52,913 bases of DNA from Candidatus Latescibacterota bacterium. GTDB taxonomy: Bacteria > Krumholzibacteriota > Krumholzibacteriia > WVZY01. Each line of letters opens with the position of its first letter. The stretch's first letter is position 1. The stretch spans positions 1 through 52,913 of the forward strand of contig WVZY01000040.1 of assembly GCA_011772205.1 (NCBI GenBank). The letters are read 5' to 3'. The translations under genes were made by a program, and so were the position numbers. Positions 27,399-36,368 of this stretch are shown piece by piece. Under the pieces are notes generated by a model. That model was not told the origin of the DNA. It searched no databases and saw only the letters and a list, made by a program, of their open reading frames with translations.

Positions 27399-29720
27399 AT
27401 GAACCGGCTGATAATCGTATCCAACAGACTTCCCTTCACAGTAATCAAAAAACAGGGTGGATTCGAACTGCAGCCGAGCAGTGGAGGGCTTGCCTCCGGA
27501 TTGGGTTCGATCTATACACATTTCAATTCACTCTGGATCGGCTGGCCCGGAATTGCCTCCGATAAAATCGCCCTCCACGAACGAAACCGCATCCGCGGAA
27601 TGCTCGCCGAGAAAAAATGCTACCCGGTTTTTCTCTCGCAAAGAGAAGTTGAGCGCTATTACAACGGATTCTGCAACAAAACGCTTTGGCCGTTGTTCCA
27701 CTATTTCATGCAGCACGCCACTTACAATGACCAGCTTTTCGAGTCTTACCTCCGGGCCAGCGAAGTCTTCAGGGATGCGATTCAAAGAGTTGCCGAGCCG
27801 AACGACGTGATCTGGATCCACGACTATCATTTATTGATGCTTCCAAGACTCCTGCGAGAAAAGGCGAGGGATGCAATGATTGGATTTTTTCTGCACATCC
27901 CCTTCCCAAGCTTTGAGGTATTCCGACTCCTGCCGTGGCGTGAAGAAGTTTTGCGCGGTGTGCTCGGTTCCGATTTCATCGGTTTTCACACGTACGATTA
28001 CGTCCTGCATTTTCTCGAGAGCGTTCACCGCCTGCTCGGATACGAGCACAGTGTCGGCCGCATCAGCACGGATGATCGGTTGGTGCAGGCCGATGTCTTC
28101 CCGATGGGGATAAACTTCGATCGTTTCTCCCAGGCCGTCGAGTCCCCCCCGGTAAAAAGGGAAATCGCGAGAATCCGGAGAAAAACCCAGGAGCGCAAGA
28201 TCATTCTCTCCATCGACCGACTGGATTATTCGAAAGGTATCCCGGAAAGGCTGGAAGCGTTCGATTTATTCCTCGATAAATACCCCGAATTCAAAGAAAA
28301 AGTTACGCTTGTCCTGCTTGCCGTCCCGTCGAGAACGCGGATCGACCATTATTCTCAGCTAAAAAGACAGATCGAGGAACTTATCGGTAAGATCAACGGG
28401 AAACACGGAACGATGGGATGGATACCGATTTGGTACCTCTACCGTTCCCTGCCTTTTTCGAGCCTCGTGGCGTTGTACAAGATGGCCGATGTGGCGTTGA
28501 TAACGCCGATGAGGGATGGAATGAACCTCATTGCCAAGGAATTTCTTGCAGTAAAGACAGACGGAATGGGCGTCTTGATACTCAGCGAAATGACGGGAGC
28601 AGCGCAGGAAATGGGCGAAGCCATCATCATCAATCCGAACAACAAAGCGGCAATCGCCGAAGCGATTAAAGAAGCTTTGATTATGCCGGCCGAAAAACAG
28701 ATCGATAGAAACAGGCTTATGCGAAAAAGGCTCCAGCGCTATGACGCAGGCAACTGGGCGAATGACTTCATCGCAAGGCTCCTGGCTACCAAAACGCTCC
28801 AGCGGAAGCTGACGATGAAACAGCTGACGCCAGCGATCTGGCATATGCTGAGGAGACGCTATGCGAACAGCAGCAAGCGGCTTCTGCTCCTCGATTACGA
28901 CGGAACAATGGTTCCTTTCGCCCAAAAACCGGACGAGGCATATCCTCCCAGTGACCTGCTGGAATTGCTGGAAAAGCTCGCATCGGATCCAAACAATACA
29001 GTGGTGCTCGTTAGCGGAAGGGATAGAGCTACAATGGAAACCTGGTTCGAGGACATCGGCGTGGACCTCGTTGCGGAACACGGCCTGCTGGTAAAGGAGA
29101 AGGACAAGGAGTGGGTGATCTCGGAACCGATACGTACGGACTGGAAGGAGAGCATCAGGCCGATTTTGGAGCTCTATTCCGACCGTACACCAGGATCATT
29201 CGTCGAGGACAAGGAGTTCTCACTCGTCTGGCATTACCGCAAAGCGAGTCAGGAACTTGCCGCCGCCGTATCGAACGAACTCAAGGACGTCCTTCACCAG
29301 CTCACCTCGAGACTGAACCTCGACATTCAGGAGGGGAAAAAGGTCATAGAAGTCAAGAATATCGGTGTCAACAAAGGCAGGGCCGTGTTGAGGTGGATCA
29401 CGAAAACCTCTTGGGACTTCATTATGGCCATCGGGGATGATGCCACGGACGAGGACGTTTTCTCTGTAGTTCCCGACACTGCATTTTCGATCAAAGTGGG
29501 TATCGGAAGATCCAAAGCGAAATATCAGATGGAATCCCCAATCGAGGTGAGGGCGCTTTTAAGTGATATAGCATCCGCCCGGCCGGAAGAGCCCCTTGCA
29601 GCATCAGAGAAAGAAGAAATTCCCAAATCCGTTAGCCCGGGACTTCCTTCCAGCGGGGAGCGCTCAGCGCTCGAACCTCCCGATAACTCTGCTTCAATCA
29701 ATCCCCAGCGCCAAGATTGA
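27399..29720 (+). CDS. otsA-otsB: Bifunctional trehalose-6-phosphate synthase/phosphatase (OtsA-OtsB fusion)
   Basis: 773 residues. Residues 1-~480 are OtsA (GT20): RLIIVSNRLPFTV at the start, 'SSGGLASGLGSIY' for the glucose-6-phosphate site, 'DVIWIHDYHLLMLPRLLREK' and the DRLDYSKGIPERL nucleotide-sugar loop. Residues ~500-740 are OtsB (HAD family): LLLLDYDGTMVPFA with the nucleophilic Asp, and GDDATDEDVF with the Mg-binding Asp pair. It makes trehalose from UDP-glucose and glucose-6-phosphate in one polypeptide, as in Cytophaga-like bacteria and eukaryotes. The last ~40 residues are a Pro/Ser/Glu-rich tail overlapping the convergent dehydrogenase by 23 bp. The ATG at 27399 fits family N-termini; 27339 is an alternative. 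The 246 bp upstream show a weak TTGACT-17-TAGGGT. Confidence 0.95.
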   Translation: MNRLIIVSNRLPFTVIKKQGGFELQPSSGGLASGLGSIYTHFNSLWIGWPGIASDKIALHERNRIRGMLAEKKCYPVFLSQREVERYYNGFCNKTLWPLFHYFMQHATYNDQLFESYLRASEVFRDAIQRVAEPNDVIWIHDYHLLMLPRLLREKARDAMIGFFLHIPFPSFEVFRLLPWREEVLRGVLGSDFIGFHTYDYVLHFLESVHRLLGYEHSVGRISTDDRLVQADVFPMGINFDRFSQAVESPPVKREIARIRRKTQERKIILSIDRLDYSKGIPERLEAFDLFLDKYPEFKEKVTLVLLAVPSRTRIDHYSQLKRQIEELIGKINGKHGTMGWIPIWYLYRSLPFSSLVALYKMADVALITPMRDGMNLIAKEFLAVKTDGMGVLILSEMTGAAQEMGEAIIINPNNKAAIAEAIKEALIMPAEKQIDRNRLMRKRLQRYDAGNWANDFIARLLATKTLQRKLTMKQLTPAIWHMLRRRYANSSKRLLLLDYDGTMVPFAQKPDEAYPPSDLLELLEKLASDPNNTVVLVSGRDRATMETWFEDIGVDLVAEHGLLVKEKDKEWVISEPIRTDWKESIRPILELYSDRTPGSFVEDKEFSLVWHYRKASQELAAAVSNELKDVLHQLTSRLNLDIQEGKKVIEVKNIGVNKGRAVLRWITKTSWDFIMAIGDDATDEDVFSVVPDTAFSIKVGIGRSKAKYQMESPIEVRALLSDIASARPEEPLAASEKEEIPKSVSPGLPSSGERSALEPPDNSASINPQRQD

Positions 29721-31131
29721 CGGCAAGAATTTTTATTTCGGTCATTTCCTCGATCGCGAAGCGCAACCCCTCACGACCCATACCCGACTCTTTGACGCCT
29801 CCGTAAGGCATTTGATCGGCACGGTAAGTTGGCACATCGTTCACAACAACACCTCCCGTCTCGACCCCCTCGAATACGCGCCAGATATCATTAAAGCGAT
29901 TGGTGAAAATACCCGCCTGCAGCCCGTATCTCGAATCATTCACCGCTTCCACGGCTTCTCCCAACTTGTCGTATTTGGCGACAACGACGAGAGGCGCAAA
30001 GACTTCACTGCAACTCACATCGCATGACGGATCCACATCCGCTAGCACCGTTGGATGAAACATCCTTCCATCTGCATGTCCACCGGTCAGGATCTTGGCT
30101 CCTTTCGCTTTCGCGTCGTCGATCCATCGGAGAACCTTCGAAACCGCTTCATCATCAACCATAGGACCAATATCGGTTCGTTCGTCGAGTGGATCTCCCA
30201 TTTCCAACGCATCGACCTTCGGGAGAAATCCTTCGAGAAATGCTTCATACACGCCTGACTGGATGTATATGCGCTGCACGGAGATGCACGATTGACCGGC
30301 TTGTGCAAAACCGCCGAATACGATTCTGGTGATCGCATAACCAAGATCCGCGTCATCCGCAACAATTACACCTGCGTTTCCTCCGAGTTCCAACGCCACC
30401 CGTTTCCCCTTCGACTGATGCTGGAGACCCCATCCGACCTCGCCGGACCCGGTGAACGTAAGAAGCTTGACCCGTTCATCTTCAACCAGAGGGGAGGCCG
30501 CGCCGCCTGGGGCGGGGAGTACGCTGAAAGCGCCCTTCGGAAAATCCGTCTCGTCTACGAGCTCGGCGAGCATCAGCGCTACGATTGGGGTTTTAGACGC
30601 GGGTTTGAGAACGATCGTATTGCCGGATGCGATCGCAGGAGCGACTTTATGCGCAACGAGATTCAGAGGAAAGTTGAAGGGGGCTATTCCACCGATTACT
30701 CCCAGCGGAAATCGCCGGATAATCCCAAGCCGTCTATCGTGACCTGGGATCCAGTCGAGGTCCATCAGTTCGCCGCCGATGCGCTTGGTTTCTTCCGCCG
30801 CTATGGCAAATGTTGATACGGCTCTGCCAACCTCTCCCCTCGCCTCACGAATGGTTTTACCCATTTCCATTGTGAGCATCCGGGCAAACGACTCTTTTCG
30901 CTCGTCGATCCCGCTAGAGATCGCGCTGCAAATCTGGGCCCTTTTGTATGAAGGGAGCCGCTTTGTTTCATCGAATGCTTTCTCGGCGAGATCGATCGCA
31001 TGGGTGAAATGCTCGGCTTTCGCCAGATGTACAACGCCAGTCAAGCTGTTGTCATAAGGATTTGTAACGGAAAGCGTGTTTCCACTCTCGACCCACTCAC
31101 CCCCAAGGTACATTCTCCATGCGTCGGCCAT
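29698..31131 (-). CDS. NAD(P)-dependent aldehyde dehydrogenase
   Basis: 477 residues of the ALDH superfamily, oxidising an aldehyde to an acid. Catalytic residues are in place: Asn153 in APFNFPLN, Lys176 in VLKPASKTP, Glu248 in VALELGGNAG and the nucleophile Cys282 in GQAGQSCIS-like 'AGQSCISVQRIYI'. The sequence resembles lactaldehyde/glyceraldehyde-3-phosphate (non-phosphorylating) and archaeal ALDHs, but substrate cannot be fixed. The ATG at 31131 has AAGGCGG about eight bases upstream; earlier in-frame starts at 31152 or 31194 are less likely. The 3' end overlaps otsA-otsB by 23 bp in the opposite direction. Confidence 0.9.
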   Translation of the reverse strand: MADAWRMYLGGEWVESGNTLSVTNPYDNSLTGVVHLAKAEHFTHAIDLAEKAFDETKRLPSYKRAQICSAISSGIDERKESFARMLTMEMGKTIREARGEVGRAVSTFAIAAEETKRIGGELMDLDWIPGHDRRLGIIRRFPLGVIGGIAPFNFPLNLVAHKVAPAIASGNTIVLKPASKTPIVALMLAELVDETDFPKGAFSVLPAPGGAASPLVEDERVKLLTFTGSGEVGWGLQHQSKGKRVALELGGNAGVIVADDADLGYAITRIVFGGFAQAGQSCISVQRIYIQSGVYEAFLEGFLPKVDALEMGDPLDERTDIGPMVDDEAVSKVLRWIDDAKAKGAKILTGGHADGRMFHPTVLADVDPSCDVSCSEVFAPLVVVAKYDKLGEAVEAVNDSRYGLQAGIFTNRFNDIWRVFEGVETGGVVVNDVPTYRADQMPYGGVKESGMGREGLRFAIEEMTEIKILAVNLGAGD

Positions 31132-31379
31132 ATTCTGCCGCCTTTCACTCATCTGTCGAGCAGGGGATTCTTTATTTGAATTCGTACTTGGCAATACGAT
31201 TACGAGAACCGAGCGCTGTCAGTGTATGCGGACCAATGGATTTATTCAAGGAGGAAACAAAATATTCCTGCTATGATAGAGACTCTATGCAACGCCGACT
31301 TTCGGAGGCGCAGCACAGGGCGATTGGAGCAGACGACGTCCCGTCACAGCTCAATCACCCTTCATAGAAGGAGGAAGTA

Positions 31380-31835
31380 ATGGAAAGAAAGCCGCTCATC
31401 GGCGTCATCGGATCGGGCGAGTGTGACGAGGAAACAGAGCGACTCGCCTATGAAGTCGGCCGGAAGATCGCAGAGGCAGGGTATGGTCTCGTTTGCGGTG
31501 GACTGGGTGGAGTTATGGAAGCGGCTTGCCGAGGGGCAAGCGAAGCCGGTGGGCTCACTGTTGGCATCCTTCCATCTGATTCCCCCAACACGGCGAATCC
31601 CTTCGTTGGAGTGGCAGTCGCGACGGGCATGGGCATCGCGAGAAATGCAATTATCATTCGCTCTGCCCTCGCTGTAATCGCCATACGCGGTGGTCCCGGC
31701 ACTCTTTCAGAAGTTGCATTCTGCCTGCAGCTGGGCGTGCCCATCGTGAGTTTGAAGAGTTTCACCCTGGACCCCAAGATCATCCAGGTCCAAACTTCTG
31801 AAGAAGCTTTAAAGGAAGTCATCAATCGAATCTAG
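31380..31835 (+). CDS. TIGR00725 family (LOG/DprA-like Rossmann) protein
   Basis: 151 residues with a single nucleotide-binding Rossmann fold: GVIGSGECDEETERLAYEVG, 'GYGLVCGGLGGVMEAACRG' and 'IRGGPGTLSEVAFCLQLGVP'. The GG-x-GT-x-x-E loop is shared with LOG phosphoribohydrolases and molybdenum-cofactor carrier proteins, but the canonical PGGxGT is GGPGT, as in the TIGR00725 subgroup. Function is likely nucleotide or cofactor binding. AAGGAGGAAGTA directly precedes the ATG. It is followed after 112 bp by the macrodomain gene in the same direction, possibly one operon for nucleotide-metabolite handling. Confidence 0.85.
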   Translation: MERKPLIGVIGSGECDEETERLAYEVGRKIAEAGYGLVCGGLGGVMEAACRGASEAGGLTVGILPSDSPNTANPFVGVAVATGMGIARNAIIIRSALAVIAIRGGPGTLSEVAFCLQLGVPIVSLKSFTLDPKIIQVQTSEEALKEVINRI

Positions 31836-31947
31836 ATCCAGGCAACTAGGATCAAGCAGGCCACATGATACACCGCTTATTGATAAGGGCGTCGCGACAG
31901 GATGATCCCGTGAATCTGCCTGCGCACTGAAATAGGAGGATTGGAAT

Positions 31948-32517
31948 ATGACAGAAAAAATGTATGTCCAAAGGAAGATCGGCCATGCAACGCTCACTCT
32001 GACTCAGGGGGATATCACCAAAGAGAGTGTAGATGCCATTGTGAATGCGGCAAACTCATCACTTATGGGGGGGGGCGGCGTCGATGGCGCGATTCACAGA
32101 GCGGGAGGCCCCAAGATCCTCGAGGACTGCAAGCGAATCGTGTCGAAAATCGGCTCCCTGCCAACCGGAGAAGCGGTCATCACAACCGGTGGAAACTTGA
32201 AGGCCTGCAAAGTAATCCATACCGTCGGCCCCATCTGGTACGGGGGGAATCAAAACGAACCGGCGCTACTGGAAAATGCGTATCGCAACTCTCTCGCCCT
32301 CGCAAAAGAAGAAGGTATCAGAACGGTTGCCTTCCCATCGATCAGCACGGGCGCCTACCGGTTCCCCATCGAAAAAGCTTCAGACGTCGCGCTTTCGACG
32401 GTGATTGAGTTTCTCCGCGAGCATCCGCTGGACGAGGTACGCTTCGTTCTCTTCTCGCCAAAGGATTTTGAAACGTACAACAAAGTATTGAACAGGATCC
32501 TCCCCTCTCCGGAATAG
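31948..32517 (+). CDS. Macrodomain protein, probable O-acetyl-ADP-ribose deacetylase (YmdB/MacroD type)
   Basis: 189 residues covering one macrodomain. Motifs are 'GDITKESVDAIVNAANSSL', 'GGGGVDGAIHRAGG' (substrate-binding Gly-rich loop with the conserved Asp) and 'FPSISTGAYRFPIEKA'. These are the MacroD-type catalytic landmarks, so hydrolysis of O-acetyl-ADP-ribose or mono-ADP-ribose from proteins is likely. The start has AGGAGG about seven bases upstream. Convergent with mrfA, 63 bp from its end. Confidence 0.94.
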   Translation: MTEKMYVQRKIGHATLTLTQGDITKESVDAIVNAANSSLMGGGGVDGAIHRAGGPKILEDCKRIVSKIGSLPTGEAVITTGGNLKACKVIHTVGPIWYGGNQNEPALLENAYRNSLALAKEEGIRTVAFPSISTGAYRFPIEKASDVALSTVIEFLREHPLDEVRFVLFSPKDFETYNKVLNRILPSPE

Positions 32518-32580
32518 CCATCTTTGCGTGGATGGTGGGGGATTCTCTTTTGCTTTTTCACCGACAATGAGGGAACGGGA

Positions 32581-35046
32581 CTATCTGGTATAGGGGCTCC
32601 GCATTCTCTTTAGCTTGCTCACTTTTTCGCGAAGCTTTTTTTCGAGCGGCAACGGAAGCGGTTTTGTGTCCGGGAGCGGGGATAATGATTGTTCAATGTC
32701 GGCTGACAGATCCGTTTCTCTTTTGCTCGGTACGTAGGGCTCCTTTTCGAGCAACGCGTGAAGTATCGACTTCGCCGATTCCTTGTCGGGAATAAGGCCC
32801 CTGGCACCCACATCCGGATCGAGCTGAGAGAACGGCGGAAGCGGAGATCCGACACAAGAGGGACAGCCGTTTTCGCAGGGACAATTATCAATGAGTTCCA
32901 GAGAGGCTTCCATAATCTCCTCGAGCAGCTCGAATGCCTTGTGAGCGAAACCCAGCCCCCCTGGATACCGATCGAATACAAAAATCCCTGGAGCATTGGC
33001 GGCGGATGAATCCACCGCAGCTCCGACATCCATTGTGTCGCACATCGCGAAAATCGGTATCACCTCTTTTATCACGTTTGCAATGCCGAGGAGCCCTTCC
33101 CGTGGGATGCGGCCGGATTTCCTCACGTGTAAGTAAGTTTCTTCGGATGGCAGCAGCCACATGCCGGTTGTGAGTAGCGTCTGTGCTGGCAGATCGAGAG
33201 CACCGAATCCGAGCGAATCCCTGCTTCCAAACTTGATCTTTTTGAACATGAAAGTCAGCGACGTCACCGAGAGATCACCCCAGCATACCTGGCTTACGCG
33301 CCACTTCTTTTGGAGTTCCTCCCCTTCGATCTTGATTTTCACTTCGGTGATCGACTGCGTGTAATAATCGATGTCCTCCTTCTCAACGTACGCGATTTTC
33401 TTATCGATATCGAGGGTGCCGACGAAGTACGTCTCTTCGTTGTGAAGATAGATTGCTCCGGGGTGAACCTGCATGAACGCGCTGGCCTCATCGATCGTAC
33501 CGATCACGCGATTCTCTTCACCCCGCTCGATAATTGTATATACATCATCACCTATGTTCCGAAGGGGCACATCGGCCGAAGGATAGCTCCCGCCGCACCA
33601 GTAAAACTTGTCCCCTTTCCGCTTCACCTGACCATCTTCTTCGAGGATTCTCAGGATCGAACCACAGTATTCACCGAAGCCTTCCCAGTCGGTGGGCACG
33701 ATGGGAAGCTCAAATGCGGCCGATCGCATGTGGGAAAGAACAATGTGAGGATTGTGTGGATCGACGACGGCGCTCTCTGGCGTCCGCCCGAAGAAATAAT
33801 CCGGATGCTGAACCATGTACTGGTCGATCGGGCTGTCATAGGGAATGAGGAAAACGAGCGAAGGCTCGCTCCCCCTTCCAGCCCTACCCGCCTGCTGCCA
33901 TGTGGATGCGATGCTGCCAGGATAGCCTACGAGAACAGCGCATTCCAGCGCGCCGACATCGATTCCTAATTCGAGGGCGTTGGTGCTTACCACGGCTTTG
34001 AGCTCACCGTCGAACAGCCCCCGCTCGATCCTACGCCTCTCCTCAGGCAGATAACCGCCGCGGTAGGCCTTTACGGCCCGAGAGAGTGAAGGGGCTTCGT
34101 GAGAGAGCATTTCCTTTGCGTATTTGGTAATGACTTCGCTCACCACGCGAGCGCGGACAAAAGCGATCGCCTGACGGCCATCCTTCACCACGTCCGTAAG
34201 CAGCCGGGAGGCCTCGATATTCGCACTCCTCCGTTCCATCACATTATCTCCCAGGAACGGCGGGTTCCAGAAAACGACCGTTTTTTCACCCCGTGGCGAA
34301 CCGTCTTCGTCGACGAGCACCATGGACCCTGCAGTGAGTTTCTCCGCTAACTCCAGCGGATTCCGGATGGTGGCGGAGCAGCAGATATAAACAGGCTCCG
34401 CGCCGTAATGCGCGCAAATGCGATTCAGCCGGCGGAGAACGTGGCAGATATTCGAACCGAATACTCCCCGATAGGCGTGAATCTCATCGATCACTACATA
34501 CCGAAGCCTCTCGAAGAATCGTGCCCAGATTCCGTGATTGGGAAGTATCCCGGAGTGAAGCATATCGGGATTTGTGAGAAGGACATTTGCCTCGTTCTTG
34601 AGCTTTCTTCTGGTCGAAGGCGGTGTATCCCCATCGTACGTTCCGGTCCTCAATGGAAGTGCCGGATCGACGGAACGGTACCTATTGAGCGTACGAAGTT
34701 GATCCTGGGCGAGCGCTTTTGTCGGATAAAGGTACAGGGCGCAGCATTCCGGATCTTCGACAATGCTTTCGAGAACCGGAAGATTGTAACAGAGCGTTTT
34801 GCCGCTGGCAGTGCCGGTGACTACGACCACGTTGATGCCCGAGCGTACTTTTTCCACGGCCCGTGCCTGGTGAACGTACAATTTGTCGATGCCTTCCGCG
34901 GCAAGGATTCTCTGGAGCCTTTCCTGAGGTGGCGGGCTCAAAAGGGCGTAGTCCGCCTCCCTTGGGGACAGCGTCTCCGCATGGACAATCTGCCCGTCAT
35001 AGGAGCCGGATGACCGGATGAGCGATAAGAACCTGTTTACGTCCAT
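32581..35046 (-). CDS. mrfA: DEAD/DEAH-box helicase with C-terminal DUF1998-type domain (MrfA-like)
   Basis: 821 residues. SF2 helicase motifs: Walker A 'VVVTGTASGKT', 'YLYPTKALAQDQ', DEIHAYRG in the Walker B position, and motif VI 'WQQAGRAGRG'. The C-terminus carries the MrfA (YprA/Z1-like) four-Cys zinc motif NCPCENGCPSCVG. In Bacillus, MrfA with the exonuclease MrfB repairs mitomycin-C-type DNA damage outside the Uvr pathway. Here mrfB lies immediately upstream, in the same direction. The ATG at 35046 is preferred; TTG at 35097 is the alternative. The 188 bp between mrfB and this gene contain no recognisable gene. Confidence 0.9.
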   Translation of the reverse strand: MDVNRFLSLIRSSGSYDGQIVHAETLSPREADYALLSPPPQERLQRILAAEGIDKLYVHQARAVEKVRSGINVVVVTGTASGKTLCYNLPVLESIVEDPECCALYLYPTKALAQDQLRTLNRYRSVDPALPLRTGTYDGDTPPSTRRKLKNEANVLLTNPDMLHSGILPNHGIWARFFERLRYVVIDEIHAYRGVFGSNICHVLRRLNRICAHYGAEPVYICCSATIRNPLELAEKLTAGSMVLVDEDGSPRGEKTVVFWNPPFLGDNVMERRSANIEASRLLTDVVKDGRQAIAFVRARVVSEVITKYAKEMLSHEAPSLSRAVKAYRGGYLPEERRRIERGLFDGELKAVVSTNALELGIDVGALECAVLVGYPGSIASTWQQAGRAGRGSEPSLVFLIPYDSPIDQYMVQHPDYFFGRTPESAVVDPHNPHIVLSHMRSAAFELPIVPTDWEGFGEYCGSILRILEEDGQVKRKGDKFYWCGGSYPSADVPLRNIGDDVYTIIERGEENRVIGTIDEASAFMQVHPGAIYLHNEETYFVGTLDIDKKIAYVEKEDIDYYTQSITEVKIKIEGEELQKKWRVSQVCWGDLSVTSLTFMFKKIKFGSRDSLGFGALDLPAQTLLTTGMWLLPSEETYLHVRKSGRIPREGLLGIANVIKEVIPIFAMCDTMDVGAAVDSSAANAPGIFVFDRYPGGLGFAHKAFELLEEIMEASLELIDNCPCENGCPSCVGSPLPPFSQLDPDVGARGLIPDKESAKSILHALLEKEPYVPSKRETDLSADIEQSLSPLPDTKPLPLPLEKKLREKVSKLKRMRSPYTR

Positions 35047-35234
35047 TGTGCTAGACTTGTTGTGAGCAATCCGGGCGTTCCTTACCCTCTGTCTCAATAC
35101 ATCATTGCGCGATCACCATAGAATGCGCAGTTGGCGTGCTTCTCCTCGAAAACAATATCGAGCCATTCTACCATTTCCAGTTTTCGAATTCCAGCAACGG
35201 TGCAATTCGGGATGTCCGGGATCACCGCACACAG

Positions 35235-36215
35235 TCATGAACGCCGTTTTCGGGGCCACAATTGGTTGTACAGAATCGCCATGCTGAGAAGATCCATGCG
35301 GTTGTGGTACAGGACACGCTTTACGAGGGCCGCTTCCCCCGTCATCACGTACGCGTGATACGCATTGGGTATTTGGCTTCCAGGAATGTCTCCAACACGA
35401 TCCCGGGAGCGGAGATGCCGTTCGACCGTTTCAAGCCTGCAGTTCTCGAGAAACCCGGAATAGGCTCGCCGGGCAAAGCTTAACAGATCAAGGTGAAAAA
35501 AGTTCTCGTCAAAACCGATTCGGTTCACCGCCATCCGCGCCCGCACGAAAGGGAGGTCGAATGTCCGGCCGTTATATGTGACTATGGCGTCGAATGCCCC
35601 AAATCGATTTTGGATGTAACGAAGAACTCCGCCTTCTTCTTCGTAGTCCCTTGCAAAAGCCTGTTCCACAAGGAATTTATCTCCATCAAGAAACATCATG
35701 CCACCGAGAAAAATATACGTGCTCGTGGATAAGCCAGTGGTTTCGATATCGAAAAAGCATACCCGCTCCCTCGGTGCTTCAAGTGGATTCGGCCCAACCT
35801 GTCTCCCGCCAGCGCGAATCCCGGCCCCGTTGTATCGCCCCCGGTCCACCGATAGGAACTCCAGCGCTTCTCGTCCTGCACAAGGGTCGATTTCGGAATC
35901 CTTCTGCCGCACGAGATAAAAATTCCAACCCCCGACCTCTCGTTCCTCACCTTTCACGAGGTCTTCGAGTGGGCCGCTTTCCCAATCATCCGCATCGCTT
36001 TGATCGACATCCGATTCGATAAACCTTGGATCCTTCAGTCTTTGGCGAACCAAGGTGTTATCCGACGGTCCGCTGCTGATAAGGTCCGAGCGTGAATCAA
36101 TAGGCGCGCTGCCGGATTCCGCGCGACCGTTGGTTTCTATGGATAGATGAAGTCGCCGCAGGCGTTTCGCCCGGGCTTTGATAATGGCGAGACGTTTCTT
36201 GAGGATGTTTTCCAA
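35235..36215 (-). CDS. mrfB: RNase H-like DEDD exonuclease (MrfB/YprB-like)
   Basis: 326 residues. The C-terminal ~180 residues are a DEDD-type 3'-5' exonuclease: FFDIETTGLS with Asp156 and Glu158, IVTYNGRTFDLPFV with Asp at about 220, and 'HNRMDLLSM' with a final Asp at about 310. The N-terminal ~110 residues are basic then acidic (many D/E between 60 and 95), which fits MrfB-like proteins. No ATG is available; a TTG at 36215 after GGAG is the start. It is transcribed before mrfA, and the pair corresponds to the MrfAB repair module. The enzyme would trim DNA around crosslinks or adducts after MrfA unwinding. Confidence 0.88.
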   Translation of the reverse strand: MENILKKRLAIIKARAKRLRRLHLSIETNGRAESGSAPIDSRSDLISSGPSDNTLVRQRLKDPRFIESDVDQSDADDWESGPLEDLVKGEEREVGGWNFYLVRQKDSEIDPCAGREALEFLSVDRGRYNGAGIRAGGRQVGPNPLEAPRERVCFFDIETTGLSTSTYIFLGGMMFLDGDKFLVEQAFARDYEEEGGVLRYIQNRFGAFDAIVTYNGRTFDLPFVRARMAVNRIGFDENFFHLDLLSFARRAYSGFLENCRLETVERHLRSRDRVGDIPGSQIPNAYHAYVMTGEAALVKRVLYHNRMDLLSMAILYNQLWPRKRRS

Positions 36216-36302
36216 TGCTGTCTAGCTCCATTCAGGAAGTGAATCGGCCTTCAGTAACGTTTACCAATACAGTCTAATTAAGCACTTCAGATTTCTCAAA
36301 CG

Positions 36303-36330
36303 AAAAACCCCCGGACAGTGGCGCCGGGGG
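36303..36330 (-). terminator. Rho-independent terminator after the radical SAM gene
   Basis: Reading leftward, the 7-bp perfect stem CCCCCGG...CCGGGGG (36324-36330 with 36308-36314) and 9-base loop are followed by five T's (36307-36303). It lies 39 bp downstream of the radical SAM gene's stop and closes that transcript before mrfB. Confidence 0.85.
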
Positions 36331-36368
36331 ATTACACCAAAACGCTGTGTGTTGATTGCACCCTCGCC

